From assembly GCA_963797535.1 (NCBI GenBank), contig CAWCPQ010000001.1:3098071-3162070 (forward strand): a stretch of 64,000 nucleotides of DNA, in the 5' to 3' direction. The first letter of the stretch is position 1. Every line of letters begins with the position of its first letter. Made by a program: the position numbers and the translations under genes. The notes under the pieces were generated by a model. It was not told the origin of the DNA and searched no databases. It saw only the letters and a program-made list of their open reading frames with translations. Positions 53,101 through 61,839 of the stretch are shown here, in pieces. Source of the DNA: JAWWOL01 sp963797535. GTDB taxonomy: Bacteria; Actinomycetota; Actinomycetes; JAWWOL01.

Positions 53101-53476
53101 CGCGGCCGAGGGCGGAGACCTTGCCGAGGCCAAGCGGCTGCGTCGTCGCTGGCCCTCGGCCACGCCCGAGGACTGGACGACCGACCTGATGGGCGTGATC
53201 GAGGCGTGGCTGGCGCTGGCGATGCAGGGTGACGTTGAGCGGTGGTACCGCGAGCTTTTGCCGTACACCGGGCGGTTGGTGGTCGTCGGCACCGCGACGA
53301 CGTACTGGGGGTCGTACGACGAAGTGCTGGCCCGGCTGGCCGAGGCGAACGGCGACACTGCGGCCGCGGTGAAGCATCTGCTGCTGGCGATCGAGCTGTG
53401 CGAACGGGTGGGTGCTGCGGAGATGCCGCGGTTGCGTGCGTCCTTGGCCCGGCTCGGTGCTGGATCGCTGACGTAG
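50136..53476 (+). pseudogene. SARP/AfsR-type regulator with AAA ATPase and TPR regions, one frameshift
   Basis: About 1,113 residues after repair of one break near 50987. Order: OmpR-like DNA-binding domain (VDLGSPKMRAVLTLLLAENR, ALWGDDPPPSATGTIHVHIS), BTAD domain (LLEDGDFIGAFDVLERAV, ELGIDPSADLRELQQAVL), an ATPase domain with Walker A GEAGIGKTRLAEAA and Walker B LLLVLDD, then about 500 residues of TPR-like helices. SARP proteins activate secondary-metabolite clusters; the large ATPase form is AfsR-like. It is divergent from the FAD oxidoreductase, its likely target. No biosynthetic cluster is in the window. Confidence 0.85.
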
Positions 53477-53483
53477 CAAGCAA

Positions 53484-53516
53484 AGCCGGGCCCGACGCGT
53501 ACGCTCGGGCCCGGCT
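53484..53516. terminator. Bidirectional terminator hairpin
   Basis: AGCCGGGCCCGA (53484-53495) pairs perfectly with TCGGGCCCGGCT (53505-53516) around a 9-base loop, exactly between two convergent genes. Confidence 0.8.
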
Positions 53517-53527
53517 CTGGCGAGTGG

Positions 53528-54415
53528 TCAGTGAACGGTGAACTCGGTGACCATGCCGAGCAACGCGTGCGGCAGGTGCGGCGGCATGTCGTCCGGGACG
53601 AAGCAGGTCGCCAGGTAGGTGCCCGGCGCCAGGTTGAGCAGAACGTCGGCCTGGCCCCCCGGCAGCATCGGGGCAGCTCCACCCGCGGTGCGGAACGGCG
53701 GGATGCCCGGATGTGCCAGCCAGGCAAGGAAATCCGCCTTGTGCTTGCCCGGGGCGAGCTGGAGGAACTGCACCTCGTGGGCGTCCTTCTTGTCGGTGTC
53801 CACGAACCGGTAGAGGCCGTGACCGTTGAACCGGGCCGGCAGGGTGAACGTCATGTCGTGGGCGGTGATCGTGTGGCCAGGCCCGACCGGGAACAGCCGG
53901 CCGCCGAGGTGCCCGGGCTTCGGCACGGTGCCGACGACGCGGAAGGGTGCGAACATGCCCATCGCGAGGTGGCTCATGCCGTCGGGTCCCTTCACGAGGC
54001 AGATGGCCAGATAGTTCCCTGGCTGCAGCACATTCCACGCGACCTGGCGACCGCCCGGGTGCACCGCTGCTGGCCCGCCGACCGGGTCGGTCAGCGACAG
54101 CGCGGCTCCGTCGCCGCCCCTGGCCAGGGCCGTCTTGAACTGGGTGACGGACACGTGAGGGTGCAGTTTCACCAGCGCACTCTCGTGGTCCGCCGAGCCG
54201 ACGTTGTGCAGGACGACCTTCATCCGGCCTGCTCGTACGGCAGCGTTGAGGTGCAGGTTGAGCGCGTAGTCGCTGGCGGTGACGTCGATCTCGCGGGTCG
54301 GCTTCGGGGGGTGCGTGGTGGCGGACGCGGTGGCCAGCGGCAGCCCGAAGACTGCGGCAGCCGCCAGGGTCGAGGTGATCAAGGTCGCTGTTCGCAGCGA
54401 CTTGGGTCCATACAT
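53528..54415 (-). CDS. Secreted protein with two cupredoxin-like domains
   Basis: 295 residues from ATG 54415. Signal peptide (ATLITSTLAAAAVFGLPL, cleavage after ATASA). Two beta-sandwich units follow: ASDYALNLHLNAAVRAGRMK with VLHNVGSADHESALVKL, and MTFTLPARFNGHGLYRFVD with DAHEVQFLQLAPGKH. Both contain His and a PGxY(L)A-C-V segment (LQPGNYLAICLV, LAPGTYLATCFV), as in plastocyanin-like proteins. The pair of His-Cys-Met-like residues suggests copper binding, but the typical Cu ligands are incomplete. Secreted. Confidence 0.75.
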   Translation of the reverse strand: MYGPKSLRTATLITSTLAAAAVFGLPLATASATTHPPKPTREIDVTASDYALNLHLNAAVRAGRMKVVLHNVGSADHESALVKLHPHVSVTQFKTALARGGDGAALSLTDPVGGPAAVHPGGRQVAWNVLQPGNYLAICLVKGPDGMSHLAMGMFAPFRVVGTVPKPGHLGGRLFPVGPGHTITAHDMTFTLPARFNGHGLYRFVDTDKKDAHEVQFLQLAPGKHKADFLAWLAHPGIPPFRTAGGAAPMLPGGQADVLLNLAPGTYLATCFVPDDMPPHLPHALLGMVTEFTVH

Positions 54416-54543
54416 CGTCTTGCTCCGATCAGGTGAGGTAGCAACGCGCCCACCGTGACCGGTCCCGCTTGCGGCGGGCTTGTGCCTGTTGCCGCAAGGG
54501 TGGCTCAAGCGCCGGCGTCCGCCGTTGGCTGATGTCGCGGCGG

Positions 54544-54616
54544 TGAGAGGCCCTGTTCAGCATGATCATCCAGGTGTACGTTCCGGGCATTCCTCGCCGA
54601 CGAGGTCCTCCAACGA
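54544..54616 (+). repeat. 73-base leader repeat, copy 2 (upstream of a gene)
   Basis: Identical to 45956-46028 except for three bases. It runs directly into the ribosome site (AAGGAG, 54616-54621) of the 86-residue protein gene. It contains the hairpin CCTCG-CCGA-CGAGG (54592-54605), and an alternative pairing GGTCcTCC (54604-54611) with GGAGACC (54618-54624) would sequester the ribosome site. The two foldings exclude each other. Confidence 0.75.
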
Positions 54617-54626
54617 AGGAGACCCG

Positions 54627-54887
54627 ATGCCCAAGGTCATTGCCACCCACGAAGTGGACGATGTCGCCCACTGGCTCGCCTCGCCCAAGCGGGTAGAGGT
54701 GTTCGGCGACGCAGCAACCGACATCCAGACCTACGTCGATCCGACCAGGCCCAACTGGGTAGGGCTCAGCATGAACGTCCCGGACATGGCGGCGTTTCAG
54801 GCCATCATGGAAAGCGACGCGGGTGCCGAGGCGATGAAGTACGACGGCGTGCACCCCGACACCCTGCTCGTTTTCGTCGAGGCCTGA
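54627..54887 (+). CDS. Small conserved hypothetical protein
   Basis: 86 residues from ATG 54627, five bases after GGAG. The protein reads KVIATHEVDDVAHWLAS, PKRVEVFGDAATDIQTYV, then NWVGLSMNVPDMAAFQAIM and YDGVHPDTLLVFVEA. The beta-alpha-beta-beta pattern with a central amphipathic helix suggests a dimeric alpha/beta barrel of the ABM type. I know of no function. Its leader carries the 73-base repeat, so its translation may be regulated. Confidence 0.7.
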   Translation: MPKVIATHEVDDVAHWLASPKRVEVFGDAATDIQTYVDPTRPNWVGLSMNVPDMAAFQAIMESDAGAEAMKYDGVHPDTLLVFVEA

Positions 54888-54894
54888 CGGCAGT

Positions 54895-55491
54895 TCAGTG
54901 CACGCCACTTTCCTGGCCCACTGAGTAATTGAGGACGACCGAACCCAGCGACGTCGACGACACGTGGTTGAGCGTCAGGTCGCGAGGCCGCGGAAGGCTG
55001 CGGAACAGTCGTTTGCCGGTGCCGAGCAGCAGCGGGTGCACGAACAGCTGAAGCTCGTCGATGAGGCCGTGCTGCATGAGTTCGTGCACGAGAAGGCCGC
55101 TGCCCAGGATGGCGATCCGGCCCTCCGTCTGCTCCTTCAGCGCACGCACCGCGGGGGCCGGCTCGCCTGACAGGACGGTGGTCGGTGGCCAGTCCGGGTC
55201 TTGCAGGGTGCTGCTCACCACATACTTGGGCCGGGAGTTGAGGCTCGCCGCGATGGGGCTGCTGTCCCCTTGTGAAGGCCAGAACGCCAGCATCTTCTGA
55301 TAGGTACGCCGGCCGAACAGATAGCCGGTCGTCTCGTCCAGACCTCCCGGGCCGGCCTCCGCGACGCCTGCCGCGAAGCGGGCGCCCCAGCCGCCGTGCT
55401 CGAACCCGTTGTCGCGGTCCTCGTCGGGCGACCCGAGCCCCTGCATCACGCCGTCCAGAGACAGGAACTCGACCGCTGTCAGTGTTGCCAT
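54895..55491 (-). CDS. Dihydrofolate-reductase-family (RibD C-terminal) protein
   Basis: 198 residues with the RibD-C/DHFR-like pattern: AVEFLSLDGVMQGLGSPDED, YLFGRRTYQKMLAFWP, KYVVSSTLQDPDW, GRIAILGSGLLVHELMQHGL, and IDELQLFVHPLLLGTGKRLF. This is the common single-domain reductase branch found near AraC or MarR regulators. NADPH-dependent reduction is expected with unknown substrate. It is divergent from the AraC-family gene at 55581, the probable regulator. Confidence 0.9.
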   Translation of the reverse strand: MATLTAVEFLSLDGVMQGLGSPDEDRDNGFEHGGWGARFAAGVAEAGPGGLDETTGYLFGRRTYQKMLAFWPSQGDSSPIAASLNSRPKYVVSSTLQDPDWPPTTVLSGEPAPAVRALKEQTEGRIAILGSGLLVHELMQHGLIDELQLFVHPLLLGTGKRLFRSLPRPRDLTLNHVSSTSLGSVVLNYSVGQESGVH

Positions 55492-55580
55492 CCCCTACCC
55501 CTCCTCGTCGATGCGACCATGCTGCCGTACGGGACCGGTCTGGTCTTGGACGAAATTGACGCTGCGAATACGGTGAGATC

Positions 55581-56480
55581 GTGTCCGTCCCGCAGCTGGT
55601 CGACCTGGCCCGTCACCGTCCCGCGGGTTTCGACGGCCTGGTCGCCGGTGTGGTGGGGCTGCGCGAGCAGGCGTCCGAAACGGTGCACCGCCGCCAACCC
55701 GCGGGCAGCCTGACCCTGGTCCGGCTCTCCCTGGCCGGCCGGCTCGACATCACCGAGCTGTCCGGCGGTGAGGGGGCCGGCCGCGGCCGCCAGTCCTTCG
55801 TCGTCGGGTTCATGCCCGGCTACGCCGACACGCAGTTCTCCGGCGAGCTCGAGTCGCTGCAGATCTACCTGACCCCGCGCGGAGTGGCGCGCATCCTCGG
55901 CCTGCCCGCAGGTGAGCTGTCGCGGCAGGTCGTTGACCTCGCCGACGTCGCTCCGCAGCTGAGCGGCACGTTGCTCGATCGGCTGGCGGACACGCCGGAC
56001 TGGTCAGGGCGATTCGCCCTGCTCGATGCGACCCTGCGCGAGCTCGCCGCCCAAGGCCGTGACCACGACCCGGTCGCCGAGAACCTGTGGCGCGACATCC
56101 AGCAGTCCGCCGGACGAGTACGGGTCGCGCAGCTGGTCCGGTCCAGCGGCTGGAGCCATCGTCGCGCGATCCAGCGGCTGCGCGAGCACGTCGGGGTCAG
56201 CCCCAAGACCGCCGCGAGTGTGGTGCGGTTCGAGCACGCGGTGCACGAGCTGGATCCCGCATCTGACCTCGCCGACCTGGCGGCGCGTCGGGGGTACGCG
56301 GACCAGAGCCACCTGACCCGCGACATGACCCGTCACGCCGGCACCACTCCGGCATTGCTGCGGAAGGCGCCCGTCCCCACGCCCTGGCTGGCGCTCGGAC
56401 GGCGGCCGGGGCCTGCTGTAGCGGCCGGGCCCTCGTACTCCTGCCCGACCACCGCGAGGCACTGCTGCAGCAACTCGTAG
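55581..56480 (+). CDS. AraC-family transcriptional regulator
   Basis: 299 residues from GTG 55581. The N-terminal region is a cupin-like sensor (FVVGFMPGYADTQFSGELES, LQIYLTPRGVARILGLPAG), and the C-terminal double helix-turn-helix reads VRVAQLVRSSGWSHRRAIQR and DLADLAARRGYADQSHLTRD. The last 45 residues are low in conservation and overlap the complementary strand of a small frame, so the true end may be earlier. Divergent from the DHFR-family gene, its likely target. Confidence 0.85.
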   Translation: MSVPQLVDLARHRPAGFDGLVAGVVGLREQASETVHRRQPAGSLTLVRLSLAGRLDITELSGGEGAGRGRQSFVVGFMPGYADTQFSGELESLQIYLTPRGVARILGLPAGELSRQVVDLADVAPQLSGTLLDRLADTPDWSGRFALLDATLRELAAQGRDHDPVAENLWRDIQQSAGRVRVAQLVRSSGWSHRRAIQRLREHVGVSPKTAASVVRFEHAVHELDPASDLADLAARRGYADQSHLTRDMTRHAGTTPALLRKAPVPTPWLALGRRPGPAVAAGPSYSCPTTARHCCSNS

Positions 56481-56484
56481 CGGA

Positions 56485-56607
56485 TCACCACTGGCCGTCC
56501 ACAACGTCGGTGATGATCCAGTACTCCTGGTACGCCTCGTCCTCGGACACCGCCTCGGACTCCTCGTCGACCTCGGCCGGGTCATCGGGGTCTGGTGGCG
56601 GGCGCAT
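56485..56607 (-). CDS. Possible 40-residue acidic protein
   Basis: ATG 56607 overlaps the stop of the nuclease-fold gene (ATGA). The peptide is Pro/Asp/Glu-rich (RPPPDPDDPAEVDEESEAV, then YQEYWIITDVVDGQW). Coupled small frames behind PGN_0703-like genes are plausible partners. Short and composition-biased, so uncertain. Confidence 0.4.
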   Translation of the reverse strand: MRPPPDPDDPAEVDEESEAVSEDEAYQEYWIITDVVDGQW

Positions 56608-57585
56608 CAGCCGGTCGCCGGCGCTGGTGAGCCGTAGCGTGCGACGTACTCCGGCGAGGTGACCCGCGGGTCGAGGAATGCGGCCGGGTCCAGGTGGATG
56701 AACCGGTCCGGTCGGCGCAGCAGCTGCTGCCAGACCTCGTCGACTGTTTGGCCCGCGGCATGGTGGCTCGGACGCGACAATGACTGCTGGTACGCCACAT
56801 TGGCCGGGTCGAGTACGTGCACGACCCGCACCCGGTCGGCGCCGAGGACGTGCTCACGCTCGAGTCGGTCGGCCAGCAGCTGCTGGCGCATCAGCTGGTA
56901 GAACGGCTCGTCGAGCATGTCCTCGAACGGGATCAAGTCGCTGCGCAGCGGGCCGTCGGGATCGAGCCACGCTTGCCCGTACCGCTGCCACCGCACTTCG
57001 TCCTTGGCCGGGTTCGGCGCCCGTACGACCGGTAGTCCTCGGTGTACTTCCACTCGACCAGCGCCAGCTCGACCGAGCCGGCACTCGTCCGGAAGAGGAA
57101 GGCCGCGTCGACGCTCGTGCAATGCGCGCCCCGGATCCGCTTGCCCAGCAGGGGATTCACCGAAGTAGTCGGTCGGCCCGATGTACTCGAAGGTGAGGTA
57201 GCGACCGGGTTCGACCTCGAGGACCTCGGCAATGTCGAGCACGCAGCCGAAGGCGAGCCGCAACCGCGCAGGGTCGTGCACCATCGGGCTCAGCGCGTTG
57301 ACGCACTGCACCTGCGAGGAGACCAGGTTGTTGCTCGGACCGCCGTCAATGCCTGCGTGCCAAGGGATCTCGAGCTCGGCGAAGAGGTCAGCGCTGCTCC
57401 GGTCGAGCAGGTTGTAGCCGGCACATTGACGAGGCAGGCAGAAGTCGTAGGCCCGAGAGCCAGGGCGGCCTTCCTTGCCGATGTACGGAGCCGGCTGGCG
57501 AGCCTGCGCCGGAAGGTGGGCTGGTCTGCTTCCAGGCCGAGTTGCGGGTTCGCTCGGCATCCCGGAAGTCGTGGGTTGATGTCAT
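56607..57585 (-). pseudogene. PGN_0703-like protein with PD-(D/E)xK nuclease fold, about three frameshifts
   Basis: ATG 57585. Repaired, about 325 residues. The start, TSTHDFRDAERTRNSAWK, then YDFCLPRQCAGYNLLD, LFAELEIPWHAGIDG and NLVSSQVQCVNAL, match the PGN_0703 family of uncharacterised bacterial proteins. The likely nuclease core is SVDAAFLFRTSAGSVELALV followed by EWKYTEDY, the D...E-x-K pattern. A C-terminal helical domain (LADRLEREHVLGADRVRVV) follows. Breaks lie near 57525, 57155 and 57028. It may be a defence or DNA-processing nuclease. Confidence 0.7.
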
Positions 57586-58026
57586 GAGAGTGACGGTACG
57601 ACTACCCTCCGACAGTTTCGCTTGGCGGTGATCCTACGACAGGCGGGGTGACCACGTCCAGGTCATCCAAGCCTCGGCAGGAGCCACGCGATCGTCTGGC
57701 CGAGTCTCCGCCATCCCACGTAAAACTGGGACTGGCTTCCCCGGCTTATCTCCAAGCTGAGGTGGTGCCGATCTTGACGGCGGCGCGTGAACTTGCGCTG
57801 GCGCTTGTCGGCCGAGCCACTTCCTGCTGAGCCGGACGGTGTGCGACAAGTTGAGCGATGCCAGTCCCCTGCGGATGACCGCTGCGACGTCAACTGAACG
57901 ACGTTGATGGCACCCGATGCGAGCGAGGCTTCAGCCGGGCCCCAGGCAGCGACGGACGGCAACGACAAGCCGGCGGACCGCGCACGGGCAGTGTCCGAAC
58001 GGGTAAGGCCTCCATCCAAGTAAGCG
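57586..58026. other. Stretch without recognisable gene
   Basis: 441 bases between the nuclease-fold gene and the GTPase gene. Open frames here are short and without family motifs, and no repeat or terminator stands out. It contains the divergent promoters of the two neighbours, if these are expressed. Confidence 0.4.
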
Positions 58027-59222
58027 ATGAGGTCCGGTACCTCGCGCCATGGCGAAATACCCCGGATCCGAGAGCAGCACATCGCCGTCTTCGGTGAGAG
58101 CGGCTCGGGCAAGACCGTGCTGGTCTCCTCGTTCTTCGGCCCCACGCAGGAGGGCTCGTACTCGAACGACCTCTGGGACCTTGTCGCCGACGACACCGGC
58201 CAGGGCAATCGGCTCTACCAGAACTACCTCGGCATGAGAGACCACGCGACGGCGCCCTCGCCGACCCGCTTCGCGGCCACGACCTACTACTTCTCGGTCA
58301 AGCTCAAGGGTGGGGTCAACGCCGCAGCGAAGAAGCGGCCATTCGACACCCTGCGCCTTGCATGGCACGACTACCCGGGTGAATGGTTCGAAGAGTCGCC
58401 GAGCAGCGAGGAGGAGGCCAACCGACGGGTCGACACGTTCCGGTCCCTGCTGCGTTCCGACGTCGCGCTCTTGCTGGTGGACGGGCAGAAGCTGCTGGAC
58501 TACAAGGGCGAGGAGGAGCGGTACCTCAAGTCGCTGCTGACGAACTTCCGCCAAGGCCTGCTGCGGCTCAAGGAAGACCTGCTGGCCGACGAGGGCCGCC
58601 TGGTCGAGTTCCCGCGCATCTGGATCATGGCGCTGTCGAAGGCTGACCTGTTCCCGGACTGGGACGTCAACTCGTTCCGCGATCTCGTCATCGGGAAGGC
58701 CGCCGAGCACATCGACGGCTCTCCGCGCGACACTCAAGGACTTCGTGGACACCCCCGAAGCGCTGTCGATGGGCGAGGACTTCATGCTGCTCTCCTCGGC
58801 CAAGTTCGAGCTCTCCTCGGCTGGCCCCGAGCCGGTGGAGATCGATGTGACCAAGCGGGTCGGCCTTGACCTCATCCTGCCGGTGGCCTCACTGCTTCCC
58901 CTCGAGCGCCGAGTCCAGTGGAGCGAGAAGATCGAGATCCCGAGGAAGGTGCTGGACACCCTGGCGGACGGCGCCGAGACCCTGGCAGCGGTCCTGATCG
59001 GCTGGAAAGTTCGTCGGCTGTCGAGAAGCTCGTGGCCAAGGTGCCCAGGGTCGGCCCCCTCGCCAGCAAGGCCGCGCTCCCCGCTCTGTCGCGGCCGTCA
59101 AGATGGCTGGGTCGCAGCTCAAGGAGATCAACGCGCAGGCCCGGGAGCAACACGACTACCTGACGGCGACGCTGACGCAGTTCAAGTTGGACCTCGACCA
59201 AGGCGAGCGGACAGACGGCTGA
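58027..59222 (+). pseudogene. TRAFAC/DO-GTPase-like P-loop GTPase, about three frameshifts
   Basis: ATG 58027; about 397 residues after repair. The P-loop is HIAVFGESGSGKTVLVSSFFG (Walker A GESGSGKT), Asp-switch regions LRLAWHDYPGEWFEESPSS and SDVALLLVDGQKLLDYK, and the guanine motif IWIMALSKADLFPDW (S/T/N-K-x-D). The C-terminus is helical (SSSAVEKLVAKVPRVG, SQLKEINAQAREQHDYL). This fits the TRAFAC-clade GTPases (double-GTPase type) of biological conflict systems. Breaks lie near 58721, 59001 and 59088. The next gene follows after 12 bases. Confidence 0.7.
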
Positions 59223-59234
59223 TCAGGAGCCCAA

Positions 59235-59617
59235 GTGCGTCCCGATCCCGACCTACCCGAGCGGCTCATCTGGGCCACTCGAGGGCGCTCCTGGGGGTTC
59301 CGGTTCCTCCTCGACGGAGGGCTGTCCGACCCACTCCCGGACTACGAACGCGCTTCGCGGATCTCGAGGACGAGCCGACGGCATGTCACCGCGCCGCCGG
59401 GACGGTCGCGCTGCGCTTTCCCGATCCGTTGGGGCGGAGAGATGCATCTGGCCGCGTCATCCCACACGAGTTCGTCGTCTTCGGAGACTTAGCCGACGAG
59501 ATCGAGTCGGTCGAAGACGGCCTGCGACTGGTCTGGCCCCTCGTTGCGGAGGCCTATGCCCGAGTATGGGATGCCGAGGTTCCGCCCTCCCCCGATGACT
59601 TGGGCTTCACGACGTAG
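59235..59617 (+). pseudogene. Small GTPase-partner protein, one frameshift
   Basis: GTG 59235, 12 bases after the GTPase stop. Repaired length about 126 residues: RPDPDLPERLIWATRGRSWG, FRFLLDGGLSDPLPDYER, then FADLEDEPTACHRAAGTVA, LRFPDPLGRRDASGRVIPHE and EDGLRLVWPLVAEAYARVW. The break is near 59351. No family is recognised; its place suggests a dedicated partner of the GTPase. Confidence 0.55.
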
Positions 59618-59904
59618 GTGCACCTCAAGGGACGGAGAGCCGATCGACGCGTAACCAGCGCTGTGTGAACTTGAGTAGTGCGGATGTCACCGATGCGCTA
59701 TTCGTCTGGCATAGCTAACGGAGCTCGAGCGACACGACTATCGGTCAAGGCCTCGTCGTACCGTCGGTCGACACCGACTTGATCAAGCTTGAGGCTGTGC
59801 GCCCGGATCCAGACCGCTCTCGAGCACGCACTGTCCAGATCTGGTTCGCCGCCGGCTGGGCTCGGCTAGAACCCGCCCGCGCCGCCCGAGTCGAACCAGC
59901 GCGG

Positions 59905-60752
59905 TCACAGGAAAACGGCGCGGTCCCGCATGGATTCCAGGCTGTCCGCGGAAATCCCGGCCAACGCTCCGACCTCTTCGACGCTGGCGAACCGGCCCAC
60001 CTGCGCGCGGGCCTGGACCACGCGCGCCGAATCCTCGGCCGACAGCTAGCAGGTGAGCGGTCAGCACGGACTCCGGTGCCCGGTTGACGTCGACCAGGCC
60101 GCCGTCGTCATAGCGACGCGGCAGGTCCGGACGCCCAATGTTGAGTCGCGGGCCAGCTGGTTGTCGCCGGCGATCAGCGCCCGCGCGCGCTCAGCCCGCA
60201 GCTGACGGGAACGCAGCGCCTCGGCGACGGCCGGGTGCGGGGGGAAGAGGCGGGGTGCGTGGCCCGAACATCTCCTCCGAAGCCGCAGGGCAAGCAACGT
60301 GCCGGCCACGGCGAGGATTCAGGCCCAGCACGGCGCCCACGGAGGACGCCACGGAGCTCGACGAGCTCGCGGTGGATCCTGTCGACGTCGAACTGCTCGA
60401 GTCCTGCGAGGCCACTGCGACGAGGGACGACATAAGTACCTCTCGGCGAGTTCGCCTCCCGCGCGTACCCAGTGCGGCGGCGCAACCGGATCGCCGAATG
60501 AAGGACTGGTACGAACGCGAGCAGGCCGAACGTGTACGCCGGGCACAGCGCCCACCACAGGTGCCTGCTGGACGCGGAGGGCTTGGCAGTGGCGGCACAC
60601 CCGAGTTCGGATACGCGCCGGTGCTTGGTGCAGCCGACTGCGCCGGAGCGAGCCGGCCGCTGCGCGGCGAACGCGACGCTGCTCGTCACGACCGCACGCC
60701 TGGACGCCCGGCGCAACGGAACCGTGATCAGCGAGACCAGCGCCCCGATCAT
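59905..60752 (-). pseudogene. Membrane protein with C-terminal helix-hairpin-helix, several frameshifts
   Basis: Segments of one gene appear in different frames. They are a membrane part (HLWWALCPAYTFGLLAFVPV and LHSAIRLRRR near 60560-60480), a helix AVAEALRSRQLRAERARALI near 60220, then RPDLPRRYDDGGLVDVN and APESVLTAHL near 60090, and a final HhH domain (AEDSARVVQARAQVGRFAS, VEEVGALAGISADSLESM) that ends at 59905. This order matches an actinobacterial membrane/ComEA-type HhH protein. Breaks lie near 60140 and 60020, and others are upstream. The start is uncertain. Confidence 0.5.
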
Positions 60753-61086
60753 CGACGCTGCCTGTACCCGGTCGTCACCCTGGGCGGTCTACGCGCCGGC
60801 TCCCGAAGGCGGTAGCAGCCGCGGTCGACCTTGGAACACGCATGTGAGCTCCGTCCTACGACCCCGATGGTCCACAAGTTCTAGCGCCAGGGTGCGACAT
60901 TTTGACAACGGCCGATAGCCGGATTCTGCCTGACTACAGCCGAGGCGGGGGATCTTGACGAAACGCGCCGGGCAGGCCATCGCATCGTCCTACCCGGATG
61001 CGCTGACCTAAGTGAGTGCCGTCACCCTGTCGGCGTCCGGCCCGCCAATCTGGCGAGCGGCGTCGAACCGAACTCGGCGAGCGTCA
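60753..61086. other. Stretch without recognisable gene
   Basis: 334 bases before the Nudix gene. Composition is mixed, and only short frames without family motifs occur. No repeat, tRNA or riboswitch was seen. Confidence 0.4.
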
Positions 61087-61767
61087 TTACTCTCCTGGGG
61101 ACTGTCCCGTTCGCGTGAACAGGCGTGCGGGCTTGCCGACCGAGCCGCGCCTGATCGCGCCGGTCTCCTCCAACAATCGGCGATCCGCGTCCGTCATTGA
61201 GCGCCGCCAGCTGTCTTTCGGCAGTGCGCGCCCGAGAACGGCCTCGTGCAGACCCTGCAGCTCGTTCAGGGTGAACTCCGTTCCGAGCAGCCGCATCGGG
61301 TCCGGCTGGGCCTCGTACGCCCGACGTGCCCAGAGCACCGCCTCGGTCACGATCGCGTCGTGGTCGAACAGCAGTCCGCCGGCGTCGGCTGCCGGCGGGG
61401 TGCCTTCGATGGCAGCCAGCACAGCATCGTCGTTGAGCACGGACTCCAGTCGCTCGTACGGGACCAGGTCCGCGTGGGCGGCGCTCATCACCCAGCCGCG
61501 GTCGTCCCTGCCGAGCGCGTCGAAGACCCGCAGCTGAGCGGGCTGCTCGCCCCGTACGCCAACCTTCGTGAGCAGAGCCCGTAACGCGGCGTCCTGCAGC
61601 GTCTCGCCCTCGTGCACGAACGTGCCGGGCAGCGACCACTTCCCCTTGCCGTAGCCGTCGGCCCGGCGATGGACGAGAACGGCGAGCTCGCCGGGCGGTC
61701 GGACGGTCAGCAGGGCGACGTCGACGGCTACGGACGGGCGGGGCCAGTCGGTCAGTGCGGGCTTCAT
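61087..61767 (-). CDS. NrtR-like Nudix-domain transcriptional regulator
   Basis: 226 residues from ATG 61767. The N-terminal Nudix domain reads VDVALLTVRPPGELAVLVHRR then KGKWSLPGTFVHEGETLQDAA, but the Nudix box continues RALLTKVG in place of RE-x-x-EE, so the catalytic glutamates are missing. A C-terminal winged helix follows (FTLNELQGLHEAVLGRALPK, DSWRRSMTDADRRLLEETG). NrtR proteins use a dead Nudix domain to sense ADP-ribose and a winged helix to repress NAD genes. It faces the ARPP/ARG genes across a palindromic operator. Length and layout fit NrtR. Confidence 0.85.
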   Translation of the reverse strand: MKPALTDWPRPSVAVDVALLTVRPPGELAVLVHRRADGYGKGKWSLPGTFVHEGETLQDAALRALLTKVGVRGEQPAQLRVFDALGRDDRGWVMSAAHADLVPYERLESVLNDDAVLAAIEGTPPAADAGGLLFDHDAIVTEAVLWARRAYEAQPDPMRLLGTEFTLNELQGLHEAVLGRALPKDSWRRSMTDADRRLLEETGAIRRGSVGKPARLFTRTGQSPGE

Positions 61768-61776
61768 GTCGACAGG

Positions 61777-61820
61777 TTAGCGCAGTCGTGCTCTAATTAC
61801 TTAGCGCGACATTGCGCTAA
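61777..61820. promoter_or_regulatory. NrtR-type operator: three TTAGCGC half-sites
   Basis: TTAGCGC occurs at 61777-61783 and 61801-61807, and its reverse complement GCGCTAA at 61814-61820. The last two make the perfect palindrome TTAGCGC-gacatt-GCGCTAA, and the first copy lies in the same orientation 24 bases upstream. It fills the gap between the divergent regulator and ARPP genes. Confidence 0.65.
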
Positions 61821-61839
61821 CTGTCTGGAGGTGAGCCGC

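Noticed and set aside
57586..58026. Short frames on both strands between nuclease-fold and GTPase genes
   Set aside because: No ribosome site, no recognisable motif and no coupling to neighbours.
58027..59617. A single 530-residue GTPase fused to its partner
   Set aside because: A stop at 59222 and a GTG start at 59235 separate them once the frames are repaired.
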